NCBI RefSeq assembly: GCF_029867415.1
Contig: NW_026705004.1
Location: 1,698,390-1,762,389, forward strand
DNA: 64,000 bases
DNA from: Vicia villosa
Taxonomy: Eukaryota > Streptophyta > Magnoliopsida > Fabales > Fabaceae
Reading direction: 5' to 3'
Below, piece after piece: positions 1 to 12,793 of this stretch. The translations under genes were made by a program, and so were the position numbers. The notes beneath the pieces are model-generated. The model did no database searches, was not told where the DNA came from, and was given only the letters and a program-made list of their open reading frames with translations. Position 1 is the stretch's first letter. Every line of letters starts with the position of its first letter.

Positions 1-1260
1 CAAAGAGATGCCATCAAAGATTGGACTCTCAGCTTCAGAACATTGAGGATGACGACCCTGATGGTTCTCAAGTTCATAAGTTGTTTAGCTCACACCTGAA
101 GTTTAAACTGAACACCTCCTGATGAGGATAAAATGCCAATGCATAGTGTCTTGCCCAGCCTGTAAGGACTTTGACAAAATTCGTCTCGTAAGGACTTCTT
201 GAGATATCAAACTGACTTGCCCCAGTATTAAGAATTTTGGCACCTTGCCCCTGATTGCTTAGCATTTGAGAGATTCTTCGAATCTTGACCTGATTGCCTT
301 GGATTGACTGAAAACTTACTCGATAGAGTATTCAAATGCTTTTGTGCCCCTGAGGGTGATTAGCCTTTGAAATATTACTGCCTCTGCTCAACGGAGTTCG
401 GAAGACAACTTGTCCTTCAAGAGGATAAAACTTTTCATCTAAAGTTCATTGTGGAAACTTTCTTGATGTTAAACACTTGTTCACATGCAAAGAACGTTTA
501 TTATGAGAAATATAATTCTAATGCAAAGAGTATGTTTGTCTCGAATTTTAAAGAAACTTTTTTTTTTTTAAAAAAGGATGTCGTAACATCGAGTTTTTAT
601 GAAAGAAAGATGGTGTGATACCAACTCAAGTATTTAGCGGATCTCCTAGGAGTCAGCTTACCGTATTCTCATATATAGTCTGCTTTCGAATTAACCCTGC
701 TTCAATTAGGACTTTCAAGGGTTGTAACGTGGCCAGGTTCACGGTTTTAGAAAAAAAGATTTTAGGCTCAAATTATTTGGTGCCCACCCCCTTCATGATG
801 TTCTCCAGTCCTAAGTTCAGTTAACTTGACACGAGCATTCATCTTTCAAGAGGAATTTGAGATGATTGAGGAGCCAATGAGGCATTCGGACACGGCAGTC
901 ACTTTACCTTTTGTTTTTGGTGTCTGATCACACGACTTTGTTCTCTTGATGAGGATCTTTATTTTTTAATCCTTGTTTTTCGCTTTTGCTTTGTTTTTTT
1001 TGTTTCCCTAACTTTTGCCTGGACAAATTCTTTTGAATTTTGATTTGGATGTCCAGTGGGATGCCCTAATTTTTGCCTAAGTCACTTATTTTCACGTTAT
1101 TGACTTAGCGGGCTTTTCTTCTTTTTTTTTCTTCATTTTTTTCTTTTTTTTTTCCTTCATTTTTTTTTTGAACAAGTCGTGTGATCCTGAATATCTGATT
1201 TGTTGGAAGTGATTGTGACTGCCTGAGTCTTTGATTGATGAATAATTACCATTTTGGTAT
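1..1260. other. Decayed Ogre-1 internal sequence, no recognisable gene
   Basis: This AT-rich stretch has T-rich runs near 960-1170 and scattered short ORFs without family resemblance. Short words of the form CCTGATGAGGATAA recur near 117, 413 and 948 and echo the cluster at 1268-1390. It should encode the later gag or protease part of minus-strand Ogre-1, but I cannot read any conserved motif in it. Confidence 0.4.
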
Positions 1261-1267
1261 CGTCATT

Positions 1268-1390
1268 TTTGACCTCTTGATGTGAGGGATAAACCACCGC
1301 GACCTTGATGTTGGTCTCGACCTCCTGATGTGAGGGATAATCATGATGTCTCAACCTCCTGAGGTAAGGGATAACCGTTGTAGATTTGAC
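1268..1390. repeat. Short degenerate tandem repeat in Ogre-1 internal region
   Basis: Three to four degenerate copies of about 45-55 bp share the word CCTCCTGATGTGAGGGATAA (copies near 1272, 1319 and 1356, weaker near 1385). Each contains a small inverted pair CCTC/GAGG around a CTGATGT loop. Confidence 0.6.
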
Positions 1391-1984
1391 TTTCCTCAAT
1401 CTGTTGAAGGATAGCCATTGTTGTATCTTTAGATGCATACTCCTGATGAATTTTGAATGCTCAATCAAGTTAACTGAACACTACCCGCCCCTGGGTTAAA
1501 TGTGAGGGTTTTTTATTTTGAGAAAAGAAACTCCTACTTCGAAGGCTCAGAGGGGTTATCGAGGGTTTATCTCCCTTATATCTCCAGTGTTTGGGAATTT
1601 GAAACAATGCCTGTACATCATCAACAGGGTTCTACTCAAAAGCATACCATTTGAGGTTTCTTGGTATTACGTTCATCATTCTCCCTACGGAGTTATCATG
1701 CTTTATTAACAAGAGTTGAGTATCACAAAAAGCGTAGAAAAAACATATAAGAGCAAAAGCGAATGGATTTTTTCAAGACAAACATATCCAATGCATTATG
1801 ATTATAGTTCAAAAACAAACAAGTTTTACATGCAAATAGTATTGAACAAATCAAGAAAGCTTAAACATGAACATGCATAATGATTCAGCAGTTGCCAATG
1901 TTGAGGAGATCCTCTCCGTATGGACTTATTGCTTCAGAAGATCCAGTGAGTCAGAGGAGAACTTCAATTCTGGCCTTCAAGTAC

Positions 1985-2098
1985 GAATGTAATAGCCTTT
2001 GAGTCAATCAGGTCTTGAATCTTGTCTTCGAATGGTTGACAGTCTTCACTCAGATAATCAGGTGCCCCAGAGTGGAAAACACACCAAGCGTTATGTAA
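1985..2098 (-). pseudogene. Ogre gag C-terminal remnant (copy 2)
   Basis: Translated on the minus strand from about 2098, this fragment reads CVFHSGAPDYLSEDCQPF followed by a K-Q-LID-K-I-F pattern. It matches the cysteine/histidine motif region in the C-terminal part of Ogre gag (general form C-YHSGAPGHS-E-C-x-LK-K-Q-LID), which intact Ogre-2 shows at about 48430-48520. It ends in a stop soon after the motif. The fragment fixes the minus orientation of Ogre-1 and shows its gag is dead. Confidence 0.6.
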
Positions 2099-2160
2099 GA
2101 ACACTTTAGATCACTTCCTGGAAGAAGCTTTCGGCAAAGTCATACAGAAGTTGCAAGTGT

Positions 2161-2455
2161 CCAGCTTTTAGGTATTTGAGCCATGCCAGTGATGCACAAA
2201 CTCAAGATACAAGGCGTCTTGCTTATCCCTCGGTCGGGAGCCCTAAACAACAGCAGCAGGAGTTTATGGATGCTTTAGGGATTTGAGCTGCCAATGATGC
2301 GAACTCAAGAACACGGAGTCTTACTTATCCCTCGGTCGGGAGCCCCAAATATAATGACTGGAGTTTGTGAACGCTTTAGGGATTTGAGCTTCCAATGATG
2401 CAAACTCAAGAACACGGAGTCTTGCTTATTCCTCAGTCGGGAGCCCTAAATATAG
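2161..2455. repeat. Three-copy tandem repeat of about 105 bp
   Basis: Three successive copies share GGGATTTGAGC, AATGATGC, AACTCAAGA, CTTATCCCTC and GGTCGGGAGCC in the same order (about 2164-2262, 2275-2345 and 2380-2450). A diverged fourth copy lies at 3103-3186. Each of the first three carries the inverted pair TTGAG/CTCAA. It falls between the two gag-like remnants and may belong to a variable linker of Ogre-1 gag. Confidence 0.7.
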
Positions 2456-2598
2456 CTGCTGAAAAAGAAAACACCATCATGAATGGAGGAAACTTGTATT
2501 ACTATCAGCGAACAACAATAACCTCTGACGCTTGGCTATCAAAGTCATTACTTGGAACACACAACGGTTGTTGGGAAGGAAGCCTCTGGTAGTACAAG

Positions 2599-2805
2599 TT
2601 ACAAGTGATTCTCATGAGTTACTTCCTCGAGGAAGAACAAATCTTCTACTTGCAGTAGATGAAATGGGATTGACCAGTAGAAACCATTATGAATAAACTC
2701 AAACATCTTTGTATCGAGCAAGTCTTGGACTCTTTTTGTACCTCGACACCTTGTAAAGCTCGACATTATGATCGAGTGCCCCGAGAATGGAAAACACCGA
2801 GTATT
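2599..2805 (-). pseudogene. Ogre gag C-terminal remnant (copy 1, frameshifted)
   Basis: The minus-strand reading contains pieces of the same gag module in two frames: CVFHS then, after a frameshift, RVQDLLDTKMFEFIHNG. It lies upstream, in the element's own direction, of the better copy at 1985-2098, so the module appears duplicated. The open stretch continues to 2599 without further recognisable motif. It may also be an independently inserted piece. Confidence 0.45.
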
Positions 2806-3205
2806 GTCATCGAAATCAGGAGAGCTATCTGTGGTGAGAAAGATCCAAAGCAAGAATCTTAACCAACTGAAATTCCATCAAGCACAGAAGAAACTGAACA
2901 TAATGGCACTAGGATCACATCAGCTTGCTTCTTATACTCTTTCCGTCTCTGTTGACAAGCGAAAGCTACTAACAAGGAAACTCCAGGATGAGGAGATGAC
3001 TCGGAATATGAAGCAAAACCTTGAGAATGAGAGGCGTCTCTGCAAATCACTCTTTATTACTATCTGGCAGAAGATTCCGACGAAGTCACACGGAATTTGT
3101 AAGTGCTTTAGGGATTCGAACAATGCAAATGGTGCAATGCTCAAGATAGACAATGTCTTGCTTATCCCTCGTGCGGGAGCCCCAAGCAACTTCAAAGACT
3201 TGTAG

Positions 3206-4572
3206 ATACTAACATCACGACCAGGTGCTCCTGGATAGAATTCACACCTAGTGTCATCATCATCAAGCAGAGAACTTGCTAACATCAATACGGTACAGAG
3301 CTTATCCAGTTGCAAATAAAGCAAGCATGGAAGCAAATGAGCATAAGACATGAGAATCAAATAGATTTGTCTTTCAGCCCTCTTTTGTCCTTGCTAAAAA
3401 CATACCCCTTGAATCCATGAGATAAAAGGAGATTAGCCACTGACGAGGAGCTTTAGAAACCGCAAAATTGTGGAAGGGATCCACGAAATGCTTCCCGAGT
3501 TCATCTTACTAAGAGTCCTCGAGAATGGGTCATAACTTGCATATCTTTATAAACAACCCCAACTGAGCTTTCATCTTGGCAAAATCCCCACAAAGTTGTT
3601 CCATGACTAATCTCTGAACAAACAATGAGAACAAGTCGAGTCTGTGAGTCTGGCGAGAGTACCAAGCCTGAATAAGAGATCCTCGACCCTGAACACCTGT
3701 TATGCATAGAATGTATGAGATGTAGGATATGCGTGTAATGCCATGTTCATTCAATTTCCAAGGAATCCTCGTGTTTTGATTTTTTTTAGAAAGCAAGAGA
3801 TGTAAAATCTCAACATGAGGCTTAAAGATATGATTCCTTGGAAATGAAAGGAACATGTATGCTAGTTATTTTTTTTTTGTACATCATTTTTTGGAAAGTA
3901 AACATGCAATGATGCAAGGTGGTGGGATTTTGGATGTCTCCCACCAGACATGTCTGGATCTCCTCAAAGTTATACGATCCAGGTTCAAATGTTCGGCACC
4001 AATTCAGAACTCCTCGTAGATCACGGGCCATAATCAATAGAAACAGAACCATAGTCATCATAACAGGAACAAAACCACTCGAACAAAAACCACAGTAACC
4101 CTCGAACAAGAACCATGGTAACCCTCGAACAAGAACAAAAGTCACCATCAATGTACCTGTTAAGCAATGATTGATTCCCGCCCCACTCACGGGTAAATCT
4201 AGGCCAAGGTAGGTCGAAAAGCCAACAGAGGATCGAATGTAGGCGTTATCATACGATATTGCCTCATTCCACCAAGCTCTGCCCGTGGATACGTGATCAG
4301 ATCAATCAGGCATACGCCTTCTGTCCGTCACGGCCACTCTATTCCTAGTTCCTATGGTATCACTCATAGCCTGGGTATTGGGCCTTTTACCTCTTGAAAC
4401 ACCCACCCACAGATAGAAATCCAGACAGTCCAGAATATGATGCAGAAAAGTAAAAGCGCACATAGAATGCAATGCAAACAGGTAAATATGCAAAGCAGTA
4501 AAAACACTCAATGATAAACACACAAGCGCTAGGATCGACTCGCTAGGTCCGGACCAGCAACAGGTCGAGACG
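3206..4572 (-). other. Ogre-1 leader and ORF1-position sequence, no intact ORF
   Basis: This stretch lies directly downstream of the primer site in the direction of Ogre-1, where Ogre elements carry a long untranslated leader and then ORF1. I see no ORF1 motif of the kind found in Ogre-2 (45281-46788). The longest minus ORFs (122 aa) have no family resemblance. A short internal repeat, CTCGAACAAGAACCATGGTA-like, lies at 4078-4140. Confidence 0.4.
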
Positions 4573-4590
4573 TCCCCAGCAGAGTCGCCA
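4573..4590 (-). other. Primer-binding site of Ogre-1
   Basis: On the minus strand this reads TGGCGACTCTGCTGGGGA, the tRNA-Arg-complementary primer site used by Ogre elements. It is separated by two bases from the LTR end. The same motif recurs at 44489 and 63405 for Ogre-2 and Ogre-3. Confidence 0.85.
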
Positions 4591-4592
4591 GC

Positions 4593-7500
4593 TGTCGCTA
4601 CCGCGAAAATTAACAGAGTCGCCACTAACATATTTATCCTGAAAAGGAAGGGAATGCCAGCAAACCACAAAACAAAACAACGGTCTCACGACCAGAGAAA
4701 AAGGGTAAGGGAGTCGGTTACGCGAGGGGAAGGTATTAGCACCCCTCGCGCCCATCGTACTCGATGGTATCCACGCCTGTGTCTAAAACTATGGGTGTGT
4801 AACAAATCTATGCTAATCTGGACTAAAATGAATGCAGAATGTAGGGAAAATAAAGGATTGTGCTCGCACGGGCCCTACCCCGCTGCCTACGTATCTGTTT
4901 TGCAGAATCAGAGCTACCGTAGCTCGGCTAACTAATTTCTGTTTGTTTTGTGTTTTTTAGGTGAACGAGTTACATTCACACTCCGCTGCTCGACCTTTGG
5001 AGACTTATGCTTGGGAATGGAGCGGAAATAACAAGCTCTTAAGAAAAGAAAATCAAAGAGTGTGGTTTGTGTTTTAAAGAATGCATGAGGGAAACCTAAG
5101 CTAAGGGGGAAAGCTTGCTACCTAATGTTATCATACAAAGGGTACAAGTCTAAGCTAAGCTATCAACCTACGAGGGAAAAGGGAAAGCACACAATGAGCA
5201 CACAAACGAGCTCCGCTCGTAAAGCAAACAAACCAACGGTACTGACCGAATGGTAGAAAAGCGGTCCCGCCATAGCCAAGGGGAGCAACTCAACCCAAGT
5301 CAACCAAGCATTAGACCTCGCGAAAATGATCGGGCCATAGACAAGAGGGCGGACCCCTCTCAGCAACCAAGCCGTCACGGATCGTAAAGGAAAACGGTGC
5401 GTGCGTACACCGAGCATCAACGTCGAGCGACGCGAGCTATAGGAAAGGCGGGGGTCCGGCTACATGAACCCTTTTCCTGACATACTCGATAACAAGATCT
5501 TGTGCTGGTTCAGAAGCGAGCCACGCGTAGCGTGCGCATACTGAACAGACTCGATGAGACTAGGCGGGGGTTGATTGCTAACCCTTTCCGCGTGCCTTCC
5601 ATGAGGACTTAACGGAGTGCCATATAGGACTTATTACACCGTGACTCCCTGCCGCAAAGCACAAATGTAAACACACCAACAAAAACAGAGCCTCTTTCGA
5701 GGGCTTGGCCAGATGCATGTCTAAGTCCTACTTCTCATGTTATAGGATGATGCGAGAAAGCGATAAAGTACAGAAAGAAGTAAAAAGGAATAGGGAACGA
5801 TACCAAACGGATAGCAAATCCGCAATGAGCTAGCACGCGTAAGCAGAGAAGTCCGAAGTACTTCGCGTAAGCCATCATCAAGCAAAGCTAGTCAGAAAGT
5901 GTCGTCGTGAAAGTAAATCACGAGCGACATGTGGTACACGTCGAGCATAACCACATAAGCAACCTGCAAGAGAACACAAGCCAGACAATGCAGGAATATA
6001 CATCTCAATGAATGAGAGATCAGATGACTGACATCGGAAATAGGTTCGTGTCCCACAAATAAAGTGGAACACAATGCAAAACAATCGCACCAGAAGCGAA
6101 ATCGTGTCCCACAAATAAAGTGGAACACGAAGCAAGTCAAATCGCAATCGAAAGCTCTCTTGAAGTACCTCGCACATCTCAGCAAACAAATCAAAAATAA
6201 CAAGGCAAACGCGCACCGCCATAGAAAATAATAGCAATTAAATTCTAAGTAAATCCTAAACAAAAGCTAAAAAGAGAAAATTGTTTTTTATGACATTTTT
6301 ATCTAAAAAGCAACGGAACAAAACTATATACAAAACAATTAAATTCTAATGAGCAAAGGTATTACTTGTTTTTATTCATTTTTTTATCATGCAAAAGTCT
6401 AATCAAATATAATATTTTTATGTTTTTTTATTATACTAAAAACGATAGACAACAAACTAGATAAAGAAACAAATCTCAAATAGGAAGCTATGCTCACAGG
6501 GGGGTTTATTCTGAAATTGATGGTGCTGAGAGCAGTAAGGGGCGCAGAGCCCAGCAGCATTTGGCCCCAAGGGCGTTTTTTGTTGTTGGCAAAAAAAAGA
6601 GAGGAGTTGTGCTGGGCCATTGGGGTATGGCGCTAGCAATGGCTAAAAAAGGCCCAGCAAATGTTTTTGTTCAGATTTGTTAATCAATTATTAGGTTAAT
6701 CACCATGTCAATTAAACCAGATTAATGCCAATTACTAACAATTCTTCAAATTAAATACAGTATTAAAATTGAAAGGGGATTAGGTTTTGGTGTTTACGTG
6801 AAAATCAGAATTGTTCTTCTTCTTCGTGAATCCGCGTCTGCGGCGGCGGCGGCGCGGTGGATCTCCCTTCTCCGATTCTCACTCACTATGACGGCGGCGG
6901 TGAATCCTTCGTTCTCTGAATCATCTCTCCGGTGCGGCGCCATTACCGCTCCTGGTTCTCACTCTCTCGATCTCATCGGTCGGAGTTCGTCCGACGTGCC
7001 TTCAGCGACGACCGTCGAACAAGATATGCAGAGGATCTTCAACGAATTCCAGGTAACAATCAAGCGTCGAGTTCTAAAATCCAGTGAATCTCTTACTCCA
7101 TTTTTCTTCTAATTTCTGAATCTTGATGTGATGCCGCGGTTGTTGTTGTTCGCAGATTCTTGATGATGCGATGAAGATTGTTGGAGCGGTTTTGGTTGCG
7201 GCTCCAATGCTGCAAGTTGAATTGATACAGTGACGAGGAGCGCTTAAGATGAACGCGATGCCTGTTGCAAAAATTCTTGAAGATGCAGTGTTACGTGATG
7301 AAGAAGAGGTTGATTGAAGATGAAGAGTGTTCTTGCGATTGAAGGTTGAAGACTAAGAAGATGATTTTCGGTTATGGCTCAAGGTTGGATGAAGATGATG
7401 ATTCCCTGAGTGAAGAGAGTGTGATTGTTCTTCCGAGTGATTTTCTTGTGTATCAGTTACAGGGAGAGTGAGAGTTTGAGAATGGTTGAATCATTGGAGA

Positions 7501-8907
7501 GAAGGTTCTCCGCAAAAGTTTGTTACAGGTGATTTCCAATTCTCAAATTCTGTTATGCTCTTCTTCCAATTTCGGTTCTGAATTTCTGTTATTGATTTTC
7601 TATGTCATGACCGGTGGATTGAAGGTAGAGGGAGAAAGATATTGAAGATATGTTGAGGATGATGAAGAGAAAAGTCTGAATTCCCGAAGATTTTTTGGGA
7701 GAGTGTGGAGAAGATCGATGAAGTTTTGGAGAGATGAATCAATGAAGATGATGGAGAATTGAGATTGAAGAGAGAGTCTTCATTGAAGCTATTTTCTGTG
7801 GAATTTTTTTGTGAAGAGTGGAGGGAGATTCGAGATTTCAGAAGTGAACCTTTTCTGAAAAGTTTGTTACCTTTCTGTTAGAAGTGAGTCTCCATTCTCT
7901 TTTTTCCCTCCTTTCTCCGTTTTTGTTGTTGTGAACCTTATACAGAAATCTGAACCCGTTTTTCTTGTGTTGCAGTTATGGAGCTTGGTTTAGTATTGAA
8001 TGGCTAAAGGTGAGTCTCTGCGGAATTGTGCGGAATTGGGTTTATGCAGAGTCGGGCCCCTTGGTGTGATGCTGGAACCAGTTCAATTATACAGGGACCT
8101 TTCTAGTTTAGTAAATGTGCCACTTTTTTTTGAAAGGACCTTCTTCTTTTTCTAAGCTTTTGAATACAACCATTTCCTCTCTTTTTTGTACGGTTTTCTC
8201 GATACAACATGTATGCGGTTTGGAATTTGGATATGTTATATATGGCCATTTGATTTTTGATGTCACTTTGTAATGAATCTTGTGATGGATGTAAATGGAA
8301 TGGACATTTATTTTTGTAATAGAGTTTGTAATGATAATGAACTTGAAATGATATTGTATCTTGTATATTCTTCTTATTTTTAGATGAATCATGAATGAAT
8401 GTTGAAAGAATTTTATGGCTTGAATTATTGAACCTTGTGTGCCAAAACTATACGAACGAATCTTCCGATGTAGCAAGCTTGAATTAATTCTCGACAAATC
8501 ATATGCTTAAGAAAGAACCGATTAATCTTGAACACAAATCTAAATTCATGTCATTAGGCAGTCTCTTGAATCGACACAACTTCATGTCCCATATTTGCAC
8601 AAGAATGTGAATTAAAACCTTGTACACCATCTTAGATCCAAGTCAACTTATATTGCAAGCAACGAGTTACAATGATGAGAACACAAACTTCTTTGCTCAC
8701 AATGAATCTATAAATTCATCTCTTATGCCATGACTCGCATTGGTATTTCAATCTACCATAACAGTAATGCCTTGAGTAGTCTTTGGAAGATGACCGCAAC
8801 TTGAAATGATGGAAACTCTATCATTTTTCTTTGAATTTTGAACGACGAAATAAACGCCATTTATAACTTACAGCACAAGAAAAGAGGGCAAATTTTGGGG
8901 TGCAACA
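4593..8907 (-). repeat. 5' LTR of Ogre-1 (about 4.3 kb)
   Basis: The minus-strand LTR starts TGTTGCACCCC at 8907 and ends TAGCGACA at 4593, giving standard TG...CA ends with the primer site two bases beyond. Inside are a GC-rich, gene-like patch at 6830-7060 with a possible spliced ORF on the opposite strand, and purine-rich sequence (GATGAAGA-type words) at 7150-7830. A direct repeat of a primer-like word (AGAGTCGCCA) occurs at 4581 and 4615. The second LTR is outside the window, so ends are inferred from one copy only. Confidence 0.7.
6888..7233 (+). other. Possible spliced 80-codon ORF antisense to the Ogre-1 LTR (captured gene fragment?)
   Basis: A GC-rich island (GCGGCGGCGG at 6840) holds an ATG at 6888. 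The frame stays open to CAG at 7050-7052, followed by a donor GTAACA (7053). A T-rich stretch ends in the acceptor TTCGCAG at 7155. Joining 6888-7052 to 7156-7233 is phase 0 and stays open to TGA at 7231, giving about 81 residues that start MTAAVNPSFSE. Base composition differs sharply from the AT-rich surroundings, and the layout looks like the 5' end of a plant gene. I do not recognise the protein. It may be a host-gene piece carried by the LTR or a chance ORF. Confidence 0.3.
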
Positions 8908-9082
8908 CTATCTATAGTATATTTTTGTACTATAGTTGCATAACATTCTATTATGCACACTTTATAGGATCTCACTAGGTATTTTGATCAAGACATAATG
9001 ATGATAGCTATTTATTATCTTGACAGAATTCCTTAGTACCTGATAGAGAAACCAAGAAGCATTTGTTTAGCTTAATTAAGAC

Positions 9083-12000
9083 ATGGATAAGACATGGATG
9101 AATTCAAACCGATTGTCGAAAGAGTACGAGAAAGGGGTATGGGAATTCATTGAGTTTGCGGTTGCGCACTCCGAAGACCCGCTTCGAATGCCGTGTCCTT
9201 GCTTGGGTTGCTGTTATGGGGGTAAGGTTGACGGGAATAAGTTGGCATCCCATTTACTACGGTTTGGAATTGATAGAAGTTATACATGTTGGACAATGCA
9301 TGGCGAGAAAAGTAACGGGAATGCTGAGTCGAGGTGTAATAGGAAGTATGCTTCAAACGACGATTGCACAGACACATACGATTGCGATCGAGTCGAAGAG
9401 ATTGCAGAAGCGCTTGAAGAAGATCTTGAGGATTGTTCCAAAATGTTTGAGAGGTTGGTAAGCGATGCAGAGAAACCGTTGTATGATGGTTGTTCAAAAT
9501 TCACAAGATTGTCTGCGGTGTTAAAGTTGTACAACTTAAAGGCAGACAATGGATGGTCGGATAAAAGTTTCACAGAGTTATTAGCCCTTATGAAAGATAT
9601 GCTACCAAAGGATAATGTTCTTCCCAATCGAACGTATGAAGCCAAAAAGATGTTGTCCTCTATTGGCATGAGCTATGATAAGATACATGCATGTCCAAAC
9701 GATTGCGTTTTGTTTCGAAATGAGTATGCAGCGTTGAATGAGTGTCCTAAATGTGGTGCCCCTCGATATAAGAAAAAGTTGTCTCCTGCTAAAGTCTTAT
9801 GGTATTTTCCTATAATTCCGAGATTTAGACGCATGTATTGTAGTGAGACCGATTCAAGACACTTGACTTGGCATGCAGATGAAAGAATTATTGATGGAAA
9901 GTTGCGACATCCGGCAGACTCACCACAATGGATAAAAGTTGATACTGGTTATCCTGAATTTGGAAAAGAAGCAAGAAACCTTCGGTTGTCATTGTCTACT
10001 GATGGAATGAACCCGCATGGTATTCAAAGTATCTCGCATAGCACATGGCCTGTGATTCTTATGATTTATAACCTACCTCCGTGGCTATGTATGAAGCGTA
10101 AGTACATGATGTTATCTATGCTAATTTCTGGGCCTAAACAACCAGGGAATGACATAGACGTATACTTGTCACCCTTAATCGAAGATTTAAAGTTTTTGTG
10201 GGAGAACGGTGTGGAGGTTTACGATGGGTATAGGAAGGAAAGTTTCAACTTGAGGGCGATGTTGTTTGGAACAATTAATGATTTTCCAGCATACGGAAAT
10301 CTATCTGGGTACAACAATAAAGGTCAAAAGGCGTGTCCTGTTTGTGAAGATGAAACCGATACGACTGCTTGGAGCTTTGTCAGAAGAATCTCTTTCTCGG
10401 CCATCGTAGATTCTTAAATTCTAATCATCACTACCGTGGGTGGAGAAAAGCATTCAATGGAAAGGCCGAACATCGTACAGCCCCGCCTTTTTTGTCAGGT
10501 GATCAAATTTTTGAAAAGGTGAAAGATGTGAGCACTCAGTTTGGCAAGCCTTTTGCACATTCACTTGTCAAGGGTGGGTGGAAGAAGAAGTCAATTTTTT
10601 TTGAACTTCCATATTGGAAGTCGTTGTATGTAAGACATTTCCTGGATGTTATGCATATTGAAAAAAATGTATTTGACAGCGTCATAGGTACGTTACTCAA
10701 TATACAAGGAAAGTCTAAGGATGGCCTTAACATAAGGAAGGACATGGTAAACATGGGAATGAGAACTGAATTGGGACCCGTGACGAAAGGAAGACGAACA
10801 TATCTGCCACCTGCTGTTTACACTCTATCTAGAAAGGAGAAGAAAACATTGTGTAAGTTCCTCAGTGAAGTTAAAGTTCCAGAAGGCTACTCTTCAGATA
10901 TTAGAAGACTTGTGTCCATGAAAGACCTCAAGTTAAAGAGTTTGAAGACGCATGATTGCCATGTTATAATGGAACATTTTTTACCAATAGGTATACGTTC
11001 TATTCTGCCAGAAAAAGTAAGAAGCGCAATAACTAAGCTGTGTTTCTTCTTCAGGTCAATTTGCAGTAAGGTGGTCGATCCCGCGATCTTACCAACATTG
11101 CAAAAAGAGATAGTTGTTACTTTATGTGATCTTGAAATGTATTTTCCTCCCTCGTTTTTTGACATAATGGTTCATCTAGTCGTTCATCTTGTGAAAGAGA
11201 CACAATTGTGCGGACCAGCTTATATGAGATGGATGTACCCTGCTGAACGTTATATGAAAATATTAAAAGGGTACGTGAAAAACAGAAGTCGACCGGAGGG
11301 TTGTATTGCCGAACGATACGTTGTTGAAGAAGCGGTTGAGTTTTGTACTGAATATCTGTCAAATGTTCAATCAATTGGACTCCCCAAATCTCATATTGTC
11401 GAAAAAAAAGAAGGAAAAAGGCTAATTGGAAATAAAGTTGTGACAATATCAATGGTCGAACGGGATCAAGCGCACTTGTATGTTCTGCACAATGAGATTG
11501 AGGTTGAGCCGTATGTTGAAATGCACAAGGTTGTTCTCCGAGATTTAAATCCGAATAGAAATGAGAACTGGATAGTACGAGAGCACAATCGAAGTTTCAT
11601 ACCGTGGTTTAGGGATCATATTTATTCAAAGTATCATTCAGATCCTGCTTCAGTAACAGAAAGGTTGAGATGTTTAGCCTATGGTCCAAGTGTAATTGTG
11701 CTTTCTTATAGCGCATACGCAATTAATGGATACACATTTTATACCAAAGAACAGGATGATAAAAGTACTATGCAAAATAGTGGTGTTACCTTGGTAGCTG
11801 AAGCAATGCACATATCAAGTGCGAATGACTTAAATCCGAAATTTGCAAATTTGTCATATTTTGGGGTTATCGAGCGCATTTTGGTGTTTGATTACGCGAA
11901 GTTTCATATTCCTGTATTTGGTTGCAAGTGGGTTGAAAATAATAGTGGCATACGAATGGATAAGTCAGGATTTTTGCAAGTGGATCTCAATAGGGTAGGG

Positions 12001-12294
12001 TACAAAGATGAGCCTTTCATTCTAGCCTCTCAAGCTAAACAAGTGTTCTATGTCAATGATCCGACAAGTACGAAATGGTCTATAGTGCTTTTATCTAACA
12101 AAATAGTTGATGAAAACATTGAAGATCAAGGTGATATTGGTGTTGGCATTGAATCTTGTACAAGAAACGATCAAAATGAGAATGAATCTTGTACTAGAAA
12201 TGATCATAATGAGGGTATTTGGATCAATCCAACCGTCCGCGTTGTTAAGAGACGCGTAGAACACAATCCTACCAAGAAAAGAAAGAGACGTTAG
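9083..12294 (+). pseudogene. CACTA transposase (TNP2 type) with one frameshift
   Basis: The N-terminal part (from MDKTWM, with CPCLGC) fits the transposase-associated domain of plant CACTA elements (PF13963). It is followed by the TNP2 core (PF02992), with CPKCGAPRYK, a DSPQW region, the STDGMNPHG motif and NLPPWLCMK. After a one-base frameshift at about 10364-10369, the frame continues with LFLGHRRFL and a DUF4218-type block (ILPEKVRSAITKL, MVHLVVHL, RWMYPAERYMK) and a DUF4216-like tail, ending in a basic stretch KKRKRR. Total length is about 1070 residues, near full for the family. In En/Spm-type elements this protein binds the ends and cuts the DNA. The single frameshift makes this copy probably inactive unless it is a sequence error. 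Confidence 0.85.
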
Positions 12295-12793
12295 TGATAA
12301 AGGTAATAGTATACATATTCCGACTAATTTGCTTTATTCAATTTGTACCGATTGTTTTATTCAATAGTATAGTACTTATTCAATTTTGGTGCATATTCTC
12401 GTTTTGTACATAACTTTTGAACCATGTATCCGTTTGTCGACTTCTTTACATGTAACTATACTATTTTGACGATTCCGGAGCTGCTCATGCACTTATCTTT
12501 ACATTTCGGGACTGTTTTTTATCGTTTTTGCTTCTGCCCGTAAACAAAAGTTGGGCTTAGGGTCTGAATTTCGGAAAACCGACTTTATTTTTGAGTTCGT
12601 GGGGACGTTTTACCATAGCCATGTAAATTTCGTTCAATTCCGACAACTTTCTTTTTTGACGCTTATTTTGATTTGTACCGATTTCGTTTCCGATTTACTT
12701 GTACATGCATGGTTTGACTTCCATTTGACTTGTATAGATTGTTAGCTTATTAATAGTGTACTAATGTTCTTTAGTTTGTTTGATACAGGTTCA
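12295..12793 (+). other. Spacer between the two CACTA genes
   Basis: The sequence is AT-rich with no conserved ORF. It probably contains the transposase 3' end and the promoter or 5' UTR intron of the protease gene: a T-rich tract and TTTGATACAG just before the second gene's ATG look like a splice acceptor. Confidence 0.5.

Larger units (their letters stand above)
1..8907 (-). mobile_element. Ogre-1: 5' part of an Ogre/Tat-type Ty3 retrotransposon, truncated by the window edge
   Basis: Read on the minus strand, a terminal TGTTGCACCCC begins at 8907, an LTR runs to 4593, and a primer site matching the Ogre tRNA-Arg type (TGGCGACTCTGCTGGGGA) follows at 4590-4573. The internal region continues to the window start. 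It is badly decayed: only gag-like remnants near 2.0 kb and 2.7 kb can be read. The element seems to have inserted in the 5' part of the CACTA transposon. The five bases after the LTR (8908-8912, CTATC) should recur at the far end of Ogre-1, outside the window. Ogre assignment rests on primer site, LTR length and gag similarity; no pol is visible here. Confidence 0.75.

Noticed and set aside
2768..3205. 145-codon plus-strand ORF
   Set aside because: It runs antisense to the gag remnants of Ogre-1 and covers a tandem-repeat copy; no motif is seen.
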